Positions 1 to 11,400 of a stretch of DNA of 64,000 bases are shown in pieces (position 1 is the stretch's first letter; the number at the start of each line of letters is the position of its first letter). Location of the stretch: contig NZ_BJZT01000013.1 of the NCBI RefSeq assembly GCF_007992175.1, positions 1 to 64,000 of the forward strand. Direction: 5' to 3'. The position numbers and the translations under genes were made by a program. The notes below the pieces were generated by a model, which searched no databases, was not told the origin of the DNA, and saw only the letters and a program-made list of their open reading frames with translations. The DNA comes from Methylobacterium haplocladii. GTDB lineage: Bacteria; Pseudomonadota; Alphaproteobacteria; Rhizobiales; Beijerinckiaceae.

Positions 1-2020
1 AGAGGGGGAAGGCCCAGCGCCGGACGAGGTCGATGCCCTCCTCCAGCGGCAGCCCCGTGAGGAGGGCGCGCGAGCGCTGCCTGCCGGCCGGCGCTTCCTC
101 GTAGCGCTTGAGCAGGCTTTCCAGGCGGCTTCGGGTCTCGATGTCGCGCCGGTCGGCCTGGATCTGTGCCCTGGCCCGCGGCCAGTGCTCGATCAGCGCC
201 TCGTGCGACAGCCTAAGGCTGGTCTGCCGGGCGTCTCCCTCGACGGTCAGCAGGCGGATGTCGGGTGCGAGCAGGGCCTCGATCAGGCGGCGTGCCGGCG
301 AGTTCTCCGCGAAGGCGTCGAGGCGGCTCGGGCGCGAGGTCACCGCCTCCCCCGTGCTCGACGTGACCAGCGTCCGCAGGACCTCCGGCAATGCTTCCGC
401 CGCCTTGGAATCGCGCGAATGCAGGCCGGTCCAGGCCATCTCGGCCCGGGTGGCGATGGCGCCCTTCAGTTCGCCCATCACCCGGTAGGCGTCGAAGGTC
501 AGCTGCCGGCCGCCGAGTTCGGTGACGTCGCGCCGGTAGAGGTCCTCGAGCACCACCGAGAGAAGCGGCAGCGCCCCCGGCTCGGCCGCCGCCGCCTCGG
601 CCAGGACCGCGTCGAGACCGATGCGCGCCTCGTTCTCCTCGAACTGCAGGCCGGTGGCGCGGGCCGGACGCCGGATCACCTCCAGGAGTTCGGCGCCATC
701 GGGCGGCAGCAGGTCGAGGCGCGCGCCCTCCTCGGTCAGCAGCAGAAGCTCGGGGATCGCGGCTGCGCGATGCCACAGGTCCGAGCGCATCGTCGCGATC
801 ACCCAGACCACGCCCGAGCGGGCGAGCCCCGCGAGCAGGCGCACGAACGCGAGCCGGTCGTCCTCCGTGATGTCGGGACGGGTGAAGAGTTCCTCCAGCT
901 GGTCCACGAGCAGGACGAGGCGCGCCTCCTCGTGCGACAGCAGGGCTTTGGCGCTGCGCTCCTGCGCCGCGAGGGCCCCGAGCGCGGTGCGGAACGGATA
1001 CGAGGCGTCCCCGGTGGAGGCCCGCAGGTGCCGGGCGAGCTCCGCCGCACCTGCGCCGGGACCGCCGAGCTCCGCCAGCCCTTCTCCATGGGCCGGGTTG
1101 CCAGCGAGCAGCGCGCCCGCCAGCGCCGCGATCGGGTCCGCGCCCGCATCGCCCGGCCGCATCGCGACCCTCCGCCAGAGCCCGACCCCCGGCACGGCCT
1201 TGGCCGCGACCAGCGCCGGCAGCAGGCCGGCGCGGGCGAGCGAGCTCTTGCCCGAGCCCGATGCGCCGAGCACCATCAGGAAGCCGGCGCGCGCCGTCGC
1301 AGCCTCCGACAGGCGCACCAGCCCGGTCCGGATCGCCCCGTCCCGGCCGAAGAACACCGGCGCGTCGGGAAAGTCGTAGGTCGAGAGCCCGCGATAGGGC
1401 GGTCCCTTCAGATGGGTGGGGGCGGCCCCGCCAGACGCGGCCAGGAGCCGCCGCTCGATCAGCTTGGCGAGGTCGGCTTCGAGCCGGGCGTCGAAGGCCT
1501 CCAGACTGTCGTAGCGGGCGCTGGCCGCGAGAAACTCGCCCCTGTTCTCGAAGTGGCGCGCCCAGAACGCCTGGAGCGCCTGCCATTGCTGCTCCTGCTC
1601 GGCGCGAAGGCCCGCGTCGGTGAGCGAGGTGCCGGGATCGCCGCTGCGGCGATAGACCAGGAGATCGGGGGTGCTGCGGAGCTGGAAGGCGGCGAGCGCG
1701 TCCTCGAACTCCCATTCGGTGCCCGTCACCGGCGTGCGGCCGTCCATGCCGGTATAGGCGCGCAGAGCCGTGCGCACCGGCAGCGGCGTGCCGAGCCGGG
1801 ACCACAGGATCAGCACGACGATATCGTGCTGCGAGGGCGGCTCGATCTCGTCCTGGAAGTGGCTGCTGGCGCGCAGCGGCTCGCTCTCCCAGAAATACGG
1901 CCGCACTTCGACCAAGCCGGCATAGTCCCGCGCGAGCTTGGCGATGATCAACTGCGCGCGCAGACGCTCCTCGCGCACGTCGCCGGGTGACGAGACGAAG
2001 ATGCGTAGCGGCGACGGCAT
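1..2020 (-). CDS. DUF4062-like / STAND NTPase, C-terminus outside window (partial)
   Basis: The frame opens at ATG 2018-2020 (complement) and stays open to base 1, giving about 673 residues without a stop, so the 3' end lies outside the window. The N-terminus (MPSPLRIFVSSPGDVREER, then a conserved W-E-x-E and an alpha/beta pattern) resembles the DUF4062 domain, a TIR-like fold often found in front of signalling NTPases. A P-loop (GASGSGKSS, about residue 250) and a Walker B-like LVLLVDQLEELF (about residue 372) follow, then RLSHEALIEHWPRA typical of nSTAND1 proteins, whose C-termini usually carry WD40 or TPR sensor repeats. Such proteins are ATP-driven signal sensors and some relatives act in antiphage defence. 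A defence role here is inference. The sensor part is not visible. Confidence 0.8.
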   Translation of the reverse strand, partial: MPSPLRIFVSSPGDVREERLRAQLIIAKLARDYAGLVEVRPYFWESEPLRASSHFQDEIEPPSQHDIVVLILWSRLGTPLPVRTALRAYTGMDGRTPVTGTEWEFEDALAAFQLRSTPDLLVYRRSGDPGTSLTDAGLRAEQEQQWQALQAFWARHFENRGEFLAASARYDSLEAFDARLEADLAKLIERRLLAASGGAAPTHLKGPPYRGLSTYDFPDAPVFFGRDGAIRTGLVRLSEAATARAGFLMVLGASGSGKSSLARAGLLPALVAAKAVPGVGLWRRVAMRPGDAGADPIAALAGALLAGNPAHGEGLAELGGPGAGAAELARHLRASTGDASYPFRTALGALAAQERSAKALLSHEEARLVLLVDQLEELFTRPDITEDDRLAFVRLLAGLARSGVVWVIATMRSDLWHRAAAIPELLLLTEEGARLDLLPPDGAELLEVIRRPARATGLQFEENEARIGLDAVLAEAAAAEPGALPLLSVVLEDLYRRDVTELGGRQLTFDAYRVMGELKGAIATRAEMAWTGLHSRDSKAAEALPEVLRTLVTSSTGEAVTSRPSRLDAFAENSPARRLIEALLAPDIRLLTVEGDARQTSLRLSHEALIEHWPRARAQIQADRRDIETRSRLESLLKRYEEAPAGRQRSRALLTGLPLEEGIDLVRRWAFPL

Positions 2021-2414
2021 GGCTCGTGGAGGCTGCAGAGCGAGGACCGCAACAGCTTAGCCGTTAATCGGCGCGCGGTCTCGGATGCTGACCGCCGATC
2101 CCGGAGGAGATCGGCATCGATGTCCGGCTCTGCCGCAACGTTCGGAAACCGAGAAATATCCGGCTCGCCAAGTCGGACTTCCGGCACTCTCTGTATTGTA
2201 CCAGACAAATCCCGGACCCGATCATCGCTTTGTCCGTGTCAGGAATGCATCACCTTCGGGTTATGAATCGATCGCGACGACGCGACCGTAGATTGGGACG
2301 CCCAGTCAATGCGCCGGGTTTGACTCTACTCTAACGAAGCGCGTTGAGAGCGCGCCGAAAAGCCCTGCAAAGGGGTGCGGCCGCGCCAAAGCGTTTCGCC
2401 TCAGGGGGCAGAGT
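2021..2414. other. Intergenic region between divergent genes
   Basis: This 394-base gap separates the leftward STAND gene from the rightward autotransporter, so it should carry both promoters. A G-rich stretch just before 2415 (around 2404-2410) can serve as ribosome binding site for the autotransporter. I see no RNA gene, strong hairpin or convincing small reading frame in it. Confidence 0.5.
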
Positions 2415-5400
2415 ATGTCGAGCGTCAACAGCACGGCCGTGTCGGTGGCTTCGCGGATGCGCGGCCTCTGGCTCGCCTCCACGGCCCTGGTCGGGATCCG
2501 GATCCTGCCGCAGCCGGCTCCGAGCGTGCTGCACCTGCCGTCTTCGGCCTCGCTGCTGCAGGCCCGGATGGCCCGGCTCCTGGCGCTGGCGATCGAGACC
2601 CCGGCCTCGCTGCTGGCGCGGCTGAACCCGCTGCGGGTGCGCAAGGTGCGGCCGGCGGCGCGGGTCGGTCGGCGGAAGTGGCAGCGGGCGTTGCTTGCGG
2701 CTACGGCTCTGATCGGCGGCGCGTCCGCCGCCGCGGCGCAGGACATCTCCTGGTCCGGCAACGGCAACAACGACTGGAACGCGCCCGCAAGCTGGGACGG
2801 GGTCAACGTGCCGGATACGGCCGACGAGCGGGCCATCTTCGGATCAAGCGGCACGCGGAGCCCGTTCTTCACCCAATCCACGACCGTCGGCGGCATCACG
2901 TTCGAGGCCGGGGGGAGCCAGTACTATATCTCGAACAACGGTCACGCCGTCACGTTCACGTCGGACATCGTCAGCAATTCCGGCGAGCAGTTCATCTACT
3001 CCAACACCGGTGGCGTGGACGTCGCCTTCTCGGCGAATGCCGGCAACATCACGCTGATCTCGACAAGCACGCCTGATGGCACCAGCGTCGTCGGGACGCC
3101 CGGCGGCGGTTTCCGATTCGACGCCGGCGGGCAGGCGGGTCAGGCGCAGGTCCGCTTCGACGACGGCGGCCCACTCACCGTCAACACCGGCGCGAACACC
3201 ACCCTCAACGTCGGCTCGCTCGCGGGCTCCGGCACCGTCCAGTTCCAGCAGAACAACCAGACCCTGTCGGTCGGCGGCCTGAATACCAGCACCGTCTATT
3301 CCGGCGTGATCGGCACCGGCGCCGGGGCATCCACCGCCGCTCTCACTAAGGTCGGTTCAGGCACACTTACGCTGACGGGCGACAACGCCTACACTGGCGG
3401 TACCACGGTCTCGGGCGGCGTGCTCCAGATCGGCAGCGGTGGCACCACCGGTTCGGTAGCCGGCAATATCAATCTCGCCAACAACGCCGAACTGACGATC
3501 AACCGGTCCGATGCGGTGACCGTCGCCGGCATCATTTCCGGCAACGGACCGCTCAACCAGATCGGGACGGGCACCACGACTCTGACCGGCGCCAACACCT
3601 ATGTCGGCGACACCAGGATTCTCGCGGGCACCCTGCAGATCGGCGATGGCGGTAGCACCGGCGCGCTCGGTGCCGGCAATGTCGCCAACGCCGGCACGCT
3701 GGTGTTCAACCGGAACAATGCGCTGACCTTCGGCGGCGTCATCGGTAACGTCGGATCCGTTCAGCAGATCGGGACGGGCACCACGACGCTGACCGGCGCC
3801 AACGCCTACGCGGGCGCAACCACGATCGCGGCCGGCATCCTCAATATCCAGAATGCTTCGGCCTTGGGCACCACGGCTGCCGGAACCACGGTGGCGAACA
3901 ACGCCACGCTGCAGCTGCAAGGTGGCATCGCGGTCCTCGGCGAAGCGCTGACCTTGTCGGGCAACGGGTCCAACCAGACGTCTCCCAACGGCGCGCTCCA
4001 GAACGTGTCCGGCGTCAACACCTTCGGCGGCACGATCACGTTGGCGGCCGCCAGCCGCATCAACTCGGATGCCGGCACGCTGCAACTCACGGCCGGCACC
4101 GCAATCACCGGCGCTTTCGGCCTCACGCTCGGCGGCGCCGGCAACGGCCTGATCACGGGTGCGATCGCCACCGGTGCCAACACCGTGACCAAGGATGGCA
4201 CCGGCATCTGGCGCCTGAGCATTGCCAGCAACTATTCGGGCGGTACGAGCATCAACGCCGGCTCGCTCATCGTCGACAACGGTGCGGCCTTGGGAACCGG
4301 CAGCGCGACGGTCGCTTTGGGTGGCACCCTCGGCCTTCAGAGCGGCATCACGGTCGCCAACGCCCTCCTGCTCTCCGGCAGCGGCAGCGGCGGCACAGGC
4401 ACGGGCACCAACAACGGCGCCCTCGAAAGCCTCATCGGCAACAACACCTACAGCGGCGCAATCACGCTGGGTGCGGCTAGCCGCATCAACGCGAACGCCG
4501 GGACATTGACGCTGTCGGGCGGCATCAACGGCGGTGCGGCCAATACCGGCCTGACGCTGGGTGGTGCCAGCACTGGTGCCAATACGGTCTCGGGCGCGAT
4601 CGGCGCTAATGTCGGCGGCCTGACCAAGGATGGGGCGGGGACCTGGACGCTGTCCGGTGTCAACACCTACACCGGCGCGACTACGATCAATGCCGGCACG
4701 CTGGCTTTGAACAACGCCGCCGGCACCGCCATCGCCGACACCACCCGGGTGACGTTCGGCAACCTGCTCGGCACGGCGGCGACGCTTCGGACGCAGACCA
4801 ACGAGACGATCGGCTCGCTCTCGGACGGCAATACCAGCAGCACGGTCAACATCGCGGCCGGCACCATGCTGACGGCGGGCGGGGACGCCACCACGGACGG
4901 CGTCTACGCCGGCGCGATCAACGCCAACGGCACGGGCATCCTTGCCAAGACCGGCGGCGGCACGCAGACGCTGTCGGGCGCGATGACCGGCGGCGCGCTG
5001 GTGGTCAACCAGGGCACGCTCGCTCTCGGCACGACCGGTTCGCTGAACACGGCCGGCGTGGCCGGGCTGGTCCCGGGCGCAACGGGTGGGCAGGCCCAGG
5101 CCGCGGTGCTCGTGAACACCGGCGCGATCTTCGGCAATGCCGGCACGATCACCGCCACCAACCAGGGCGTGGCGCTGCAGGGCGGCACGTTCAACAACAC
5201 CGGCAGCGTCACCGCGGCGAACCAGAGCGGCGTCTTCGCACTGACGGGTGCGGTCGCGATCACCAACACGGGCACGGGCTCGATCAGCGGCGTCAACGGC
5301 ATCGACGCCAGCCTGACCTCGGCCGCCGCCATCTCCATCACCGGCAACGGTTCCTACACCGGCACCGGCGGCTTCGGCATCCGGGCGGTCAGCCTCGGCG

Positions 5401-8400
5401 GCAATGTCGTCCTCGGCACGACGGGGGCCGCCCTCGGCGCCGTCTCGGGCGCGAGCGCGATCTTTGCCAGCACCACCGGGACGGGCACTGTCGACGTCGT
5501 CACCGCCGGCAACGTCACCAGCACCGGTGCCAACGCCATGGGCATTGCCGCCAGCGGCGTGAACGGTGCCGTCACCGTCAACCAGACGGCGGGCCTCATT
5601 CAGGCAACCAGCAACGGCATAGACGCCCGGTCGACCGGATCGGGCGCGGTCATCGTGAACCAGGCGGGCGGCACGATCGGTTCGACCGTGAGCAATCCCA
5701 TGGTTGGCCTCAATGCGGAGCGCAACGCCGCGGGCACGATCTCCGTCACGTCGGGAACGATCTACGGCCAGGCAGAGGGCGTGCGGGCGATCAACTTCAG
5801 CAGCGGCAATGTCGGCGTCGACGCGCAGGGAAGCATCACGGCCAAGATCGGAATCAACGCGAAGATCAGGGGCACGACGGGCGACATCGCCGTGACGGCC
5901 GGTGCCGGTGCCATCAGGGGCAACACGATCGGTACCACCACCGCGAACAACGATAGCGCCAATGTCGGCATCAACGCGGCCCTGGAGACCAATGCAGGCG
6001 CGACCGGGACGGTGAGCGTCACCACCGGCACGGGCGCGGTCTCGGGCGTCTCGGGCATCACCGCCTCCTCGGCCGGTACGGTGAGCACCAGCGCGGTCAC
6101 GGTGAATGTCGGCGGCAACGTCACCGGAACGAGCGGCACCGGCGTCAGCGCCAAGAGCGCGGGCGGTGTCGTCACCGTCAACCAGACGGCCGGCGTGGTC
6201 CAGGCGACGGGCAACGGCATCGACGCCACCACGACCGGGGGGCGCGCGATCGTCGTGAACCAGTCCGGCGGCCGGATCGGCACCGATGCGACCACCCGCG
6301 TCGGCGGCATCGGCATCAACGCGACGCGCGCCACGGCCGGCGACATCACGGTCACGGCCGGCACGATCTTCTCGACCGGCACCGGCGTGCTCGCGTCGAA
6401 CGGCGGCACCGGCACGGGCAACATCAAGGTCGACGGCGTCTCGGGCGGCTCGATCACTGCAACCGGCGGCGGCATCTTCGCCACCACCTCGGGGACCGGC
6501 AACGTCGTCGTCGGCGGCACGACCGCGATCGGCAGCATCACAACCGGCGGCTTCGGCATCAGTGCCTACTCCAAACTTGGCGGGGTGAGCGTGAACACCG
6601 CGGCCGGCACGATCCAGAGCGGCGCCGGTACCGCGGTGATCGCGGCGCAGAACGACTCGAATGACGCGACGGGCGCGGTTACCATCAGCAACGCAGCGAC
6701 GCTTCAGCGTGCCGCTGGCGCGCCCTCCGTCGACGCGATCGGCGTGACGGATTTCGGGTCCGGCGGCGTCACGATCACCAACACGGGGGCGATCGGCGGG
6801 GCTGCCGGGTTCGGAGCCTTCAGTAACGGCATCAACGCCGCGTCGACCTACGGCAGCGTCACCGTCACCACGTCGGGGGCGGGCGTCATCGGGGCCGCCC
6901 TGCTCCCGACCTCGAACGGCATCGTGGCGTCTTCGTCGGTTGGTGGGGTGACGGTCCAGGCCGATGCCAACGTCAGTGCGGCGACGCGGGGCGTCATCGC
7001 GCAAGCCCAGAACAGCTCCTCCGGTGCGGGCAGCACGGTCACGGTCCGCGGCGCGGGCGCGATCTCGGGCGGCACGGGCATCCGGGCCACCCATGCCGGG
7101 ACGGGACCGGGCGCGGGCAACGCCGCCGTGACGATCTCCGGCACGGGCGCGACCACCGGCACGACCGGCATCGGCATCGACGCCGCGATCCTCAATGCCG
7201 GCAACGCCGGCAACATGCTGGTGACGCGCTCGGGGACCGTCACCGCCGCGACCACCGGCGTCAACGCCACGACGCTCGGTGCGGGCACGGTGACGGTCTC
7301 AGCCGGCCCGATCACCACGACGAACGGTTCCGGCGTCGTCGCCACCGGCACGTCGGGCGTGGTCGCTGTGACGGCGAACGGTGCCATCACATCCGGGAGC
7401 ACCGGCGTTGCGACCAATGCCGGCATCTTCCTGACGGGCACCGGCACCGGCAACACGGTCACGGTGGGGGCGAGCGGGGCTCCGATCGAGCCGACCGTGC
7501 GGGGCGCGATAGGCCTGCGCATCGACGGCGGTGCGTCGGGCACCGGCGTCGCCACGCTCGCCAACTACGGCACCATCGCCAGCAGCGCCACCGGTGTCGG
7601 CGCCAACGCCGTGCAGATCGACCGCGGTACGCTGGTGATCGGCGAGCAGGCCGGCACGCTGAGCGGCAATCTCGCGATCGCCACAGCCGGCAGCACCCTC
7701 ACCGTCGACCGGACGGCCGCCCTGACGTTGGCCAACACGATCACCGGGGCGGGTGCGCTCAACAAGGCGGGCGCAGGCACGACCACGCTGACCGGCGTGA
7801 ACGGCACCGGAAACCAGTTCACCGGCACGGCGAACGTCACGGCGGGCACGCTCGCAGTGAACGGCACCTTCGGCGACACCGCAGGCCGGACCGCCACCGT
7901 CAACGTCAACACCGCCGGTACCCTGCACGGCTCGGGTACGATCGCGGGCTCGGTCGTCGTCGGCAGCGGCGGCACGGTCTCGGCCGGCAACTCGCCGGGC
8001 ACGATGACGATCGCCGGCAACCACACGCTCCAGGCCGGTTCGACCTCGCTGTTCGAGCTGGGCTCGGCGGGCGTCGTCGGCGGCACCAGCAACGACCTGA
8101 TCAACGTCGGCGGCAGTCTGACGCTCGGCGGTACGCTCAGCCTGGTCTCCGCGACGAACGCCGCCAGCGCCCCGGTCTCGGGCGCCTACCGGCTCTACAA
8201 TTACGGCGGCGCCCTCGCCGGTACCTTCGGCACGGTGACGACGCCGAGCGCCGCCTCAACGGCGTTGGTCTACACGAACATCCCGAACCAGGTGAACGTG
8301 CTGCTCACCAACGGCAACCAGTCGGTGCAGTACTTCGACGGCGCCGACATGACCGGCGCCACGGCCGGCGGCCAGGGCGGTACCGGCACCTGGAGCGCGG

Positions 8401-11400
8401 CCAACACCAACTGGACCACGCTGCCCGGCGGCGAGGTCAACGACGTGTGGCGCTCGGGCGTCGGCATCTTCGGCGGCACGGCCGGCACGGTGACGGTGGT
8501 CGGCACGCAGGACGTGCAGGGCCTGCAGTTCGCCACGACCGGCTACACGGTCACCGGCGGATCGCTCAACCTGAGCGGCAATCCCTTCAACACCGACACC
8601 AGCAGCTTCATCAACGTCGATGCCAACGTCGCCACGACGATCAGCAGCGCGGTGGTCGGTTCGGCGACGGTAGGCCTGACGAAGCTCGGCGCCGGCACGA
8701 TGACGCTGACGGGCAACAACGGCTACAGCGGCGGCACCACCTTCGCCGCCGGCATCCTCAACGCCGGCAGCGCCAATGCGCTGGGCACCACGGGCACGCT
8801 CAGCTTCACGGGCGGCACGCTGCAATACAGCGCCGCCAACGCCACCGACTATTCCGGCCGCTTCTCGACGGCTGCCAACCAGACCTACCGCGTCGACACC
8901 AACGGCCGGGACGTCACCTACGCCACCGGCCTGACCTCGTCGGGCGGCAGCCTCGCCAAGCTCGGCGCCGGCATGCTGACCCTGACGGGCGCGAGCACCT
9001 ATGCCGGCGCCACCACGATCGGGGCCGGCACGCTGCAGGTCGGCGGCGGCGGCACGTCGGGCTCGCTCGCCGCAGGCTCGGCCGTCACCATCGCGGGCGG
9101 CGCCACCCTGGCGCTGAACCGCTCCGGTACGCTGGCCTTCGGCAACGCCGTCTCCGGCGCGGGTTCGCTCACCGTGCGCGGCGCGACCGGCGCCAACGAC
9201 AGCATCACGCTGTTCGGCGCGCTGCGCCAGACCGGCGGCTTCACCGTCGCGGACGCCTCGAACGTCACGCTGACCGGCAGCTATTCCGCGGCCCCTTCGG
9301 TCTCGCTCGCGGGCGGCGGCACGTTCACCAACCAGGGCTCCGTGAACGCCTCCAGCGACGCGATCCTGACCAGCCAGACCGCTGGCACCACGGTCATCAA
9401 CGAGGCCGGCGCGCAGATCGTGGGCGGGTTCAGCGGCGTCATACAGATCCAGTCCGCCGTCCCGGCGGCGCTCGCCGTCACCAATTCCGGCCTGATCCGC
9501 GGCAACGGCTACGATGGCGTGACCCAGCACGGCACGGGTGCGCTCACCGTCACGAATAACGGCACCGGCGTTATCTACGGGCAGAACGGCACGATGTCCG
9601 GCAACGGCTACGGCGTCGGCAGCGATGGCGGCGGCGCGTTGACCCTTACGAACGCCGCTGGCGGCCGGATCGTCGGCCGGTACGGGGTCGTCGGCTCGAA
9701 CGCCGGCGACCAGGTCACCAATGCGGGCACGATCGCCTCCGGCACCCTCAACGGAGACGGGAGCGTCGCACCGGGCGGCGTCGCAGGCGTCGATCTGCGG
9801 CAGGGCGGCACCGTCATCAACCAGGCCGGCGGCCTGATCCAGGGCGGCGGCAACGCCCTGCTCTCCGCCGGAGCGCTCGTCCTACGCAACGCCGGGACGA
9901 TCACCTCGCCGAGCAGCGACGGCATCCTGACGTCGTCGACGATCGATATCCGCAACGCCGGCACGATCTCCAGCAGCGTCAATTCGGGCCTCGCCGCCGT
10001 GAGCGGCAGCGGCACGATCGTCAACGCGACGGGGGGCGCCTTCACCGGCGGCTCGAGCGCGCAGTTCGGCTACGGCGTGCAGTTCGCCGGCGGCTCCGGC
10101 ACCGTCGAGAACTATGGAACGCTGAACTCGACCCGCACCACGAATGGCGGCTCCGGCGGCATCTATGCCTACGACCGCAGCGGAGCCGACCTCGCCACGG
10201 TCACGGCCAACCTCTACGCCGGCTCGACCACCGGCGCGATCACGCTCGGCGGCGGCAACGACACCGTCGCCCTCAATACCGGCTCGGGCACCGCCGGTGC
10301 AGGCGTCGTGACCAGTGACGGCGTGCGTCTCCAGAACGCCGGCACCCTCTCGGCGGCCGCCTTCGGCACCATCGACCTCGGCGGCGGCATCAACACGCTG
10401 ACCCTGCGCGGCGCGGGCGACGGCACGGCGGCCAACGGTGTCGCCGGCACGCTCGCCCTCGGCTCCGTCAGTGGGGCCGGGACGTTCAACAAGGTGGATG
10501 CCGGCACCTGGACCCTCACCGGCCAGACGGCCGCCCCGCTCGCCGGCATGACCGCCAACATCGGCGGCGGCACCCTCGCCATCAACGGCGTGTTCGGCGA
10601 CACGACGGCCAACGACGCGACGGTCAACGTCAACACCGGCGGCACCCTGCACGGCTCGGGCACCATCGCCGGCTCGGTCGTCGTCGCCAGCGGCGGCACG
10701 GTCTCCGCCGGCAATTCGCCTGGCACGTTGACGGTCAACCGCGACTACACGCTCAATGCCGGCTCGACCTCGCTGTTCGAGCTCGGTGCGTCGGGCGTCG
10801 TCGGTGGGACCAGCAACGACCTGATCGCCGTGGGCGGCAACCTGCAACTCGGCGGTACGCTCAGCCTCGTCTCCGCGACCAGCGCCGCCAGCGCCCCGGT
10901 CTCGGGCGCCTACCGGATCTACAATTACGGCGGCGCGCTCAGCGGTGCCTTCGACACGGTGACGACGCCGAGCGCCGCCTCCACGGCTTTGGTCTACACG
11001 AACATCCCGAACCAGGTGAACGTGCTGCTCACCAACGGCAACCAGTCCGTGCAATACTTCGACGGCGCCGACATGACCGGCGCCACGGCCGGCGGCCAGG
11101 GCGGTACCGGCACCTGGAGCGCCGCCAACACCAACTGGACCACGCTGCCCGGCGGTCAGGTCAACGATGTCTGGCGATCCGGCGTCGGCATCTTCGGCGG
11201 CACGGCCGGTACGGTGACCGTGGCCGGAGCGCAGAGCGTGCAGGGCCTGCAGTTCGTCACAACCGGGTACCAGCTCGCTGGTACGGGCACGCTCAACCTC
11301 ATCGGCGATCCGGTCACCTCCGCGACGCAGAGCTTCGTCAACGTCGACCAGGGCGTCGGCGTCACGATCGCCAACGCGCTGACCGCCACCGGCGGCACGA

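Noticed and set aside
185..1990. Long open frame on the plus strand over the STAND gene
   Set aside because: Its translation is Arg/Gly/Ala-biased with no domain pattern, while the minus strand encodes clear P-loop and Walker B motifs. It is a GC-driven shadow.
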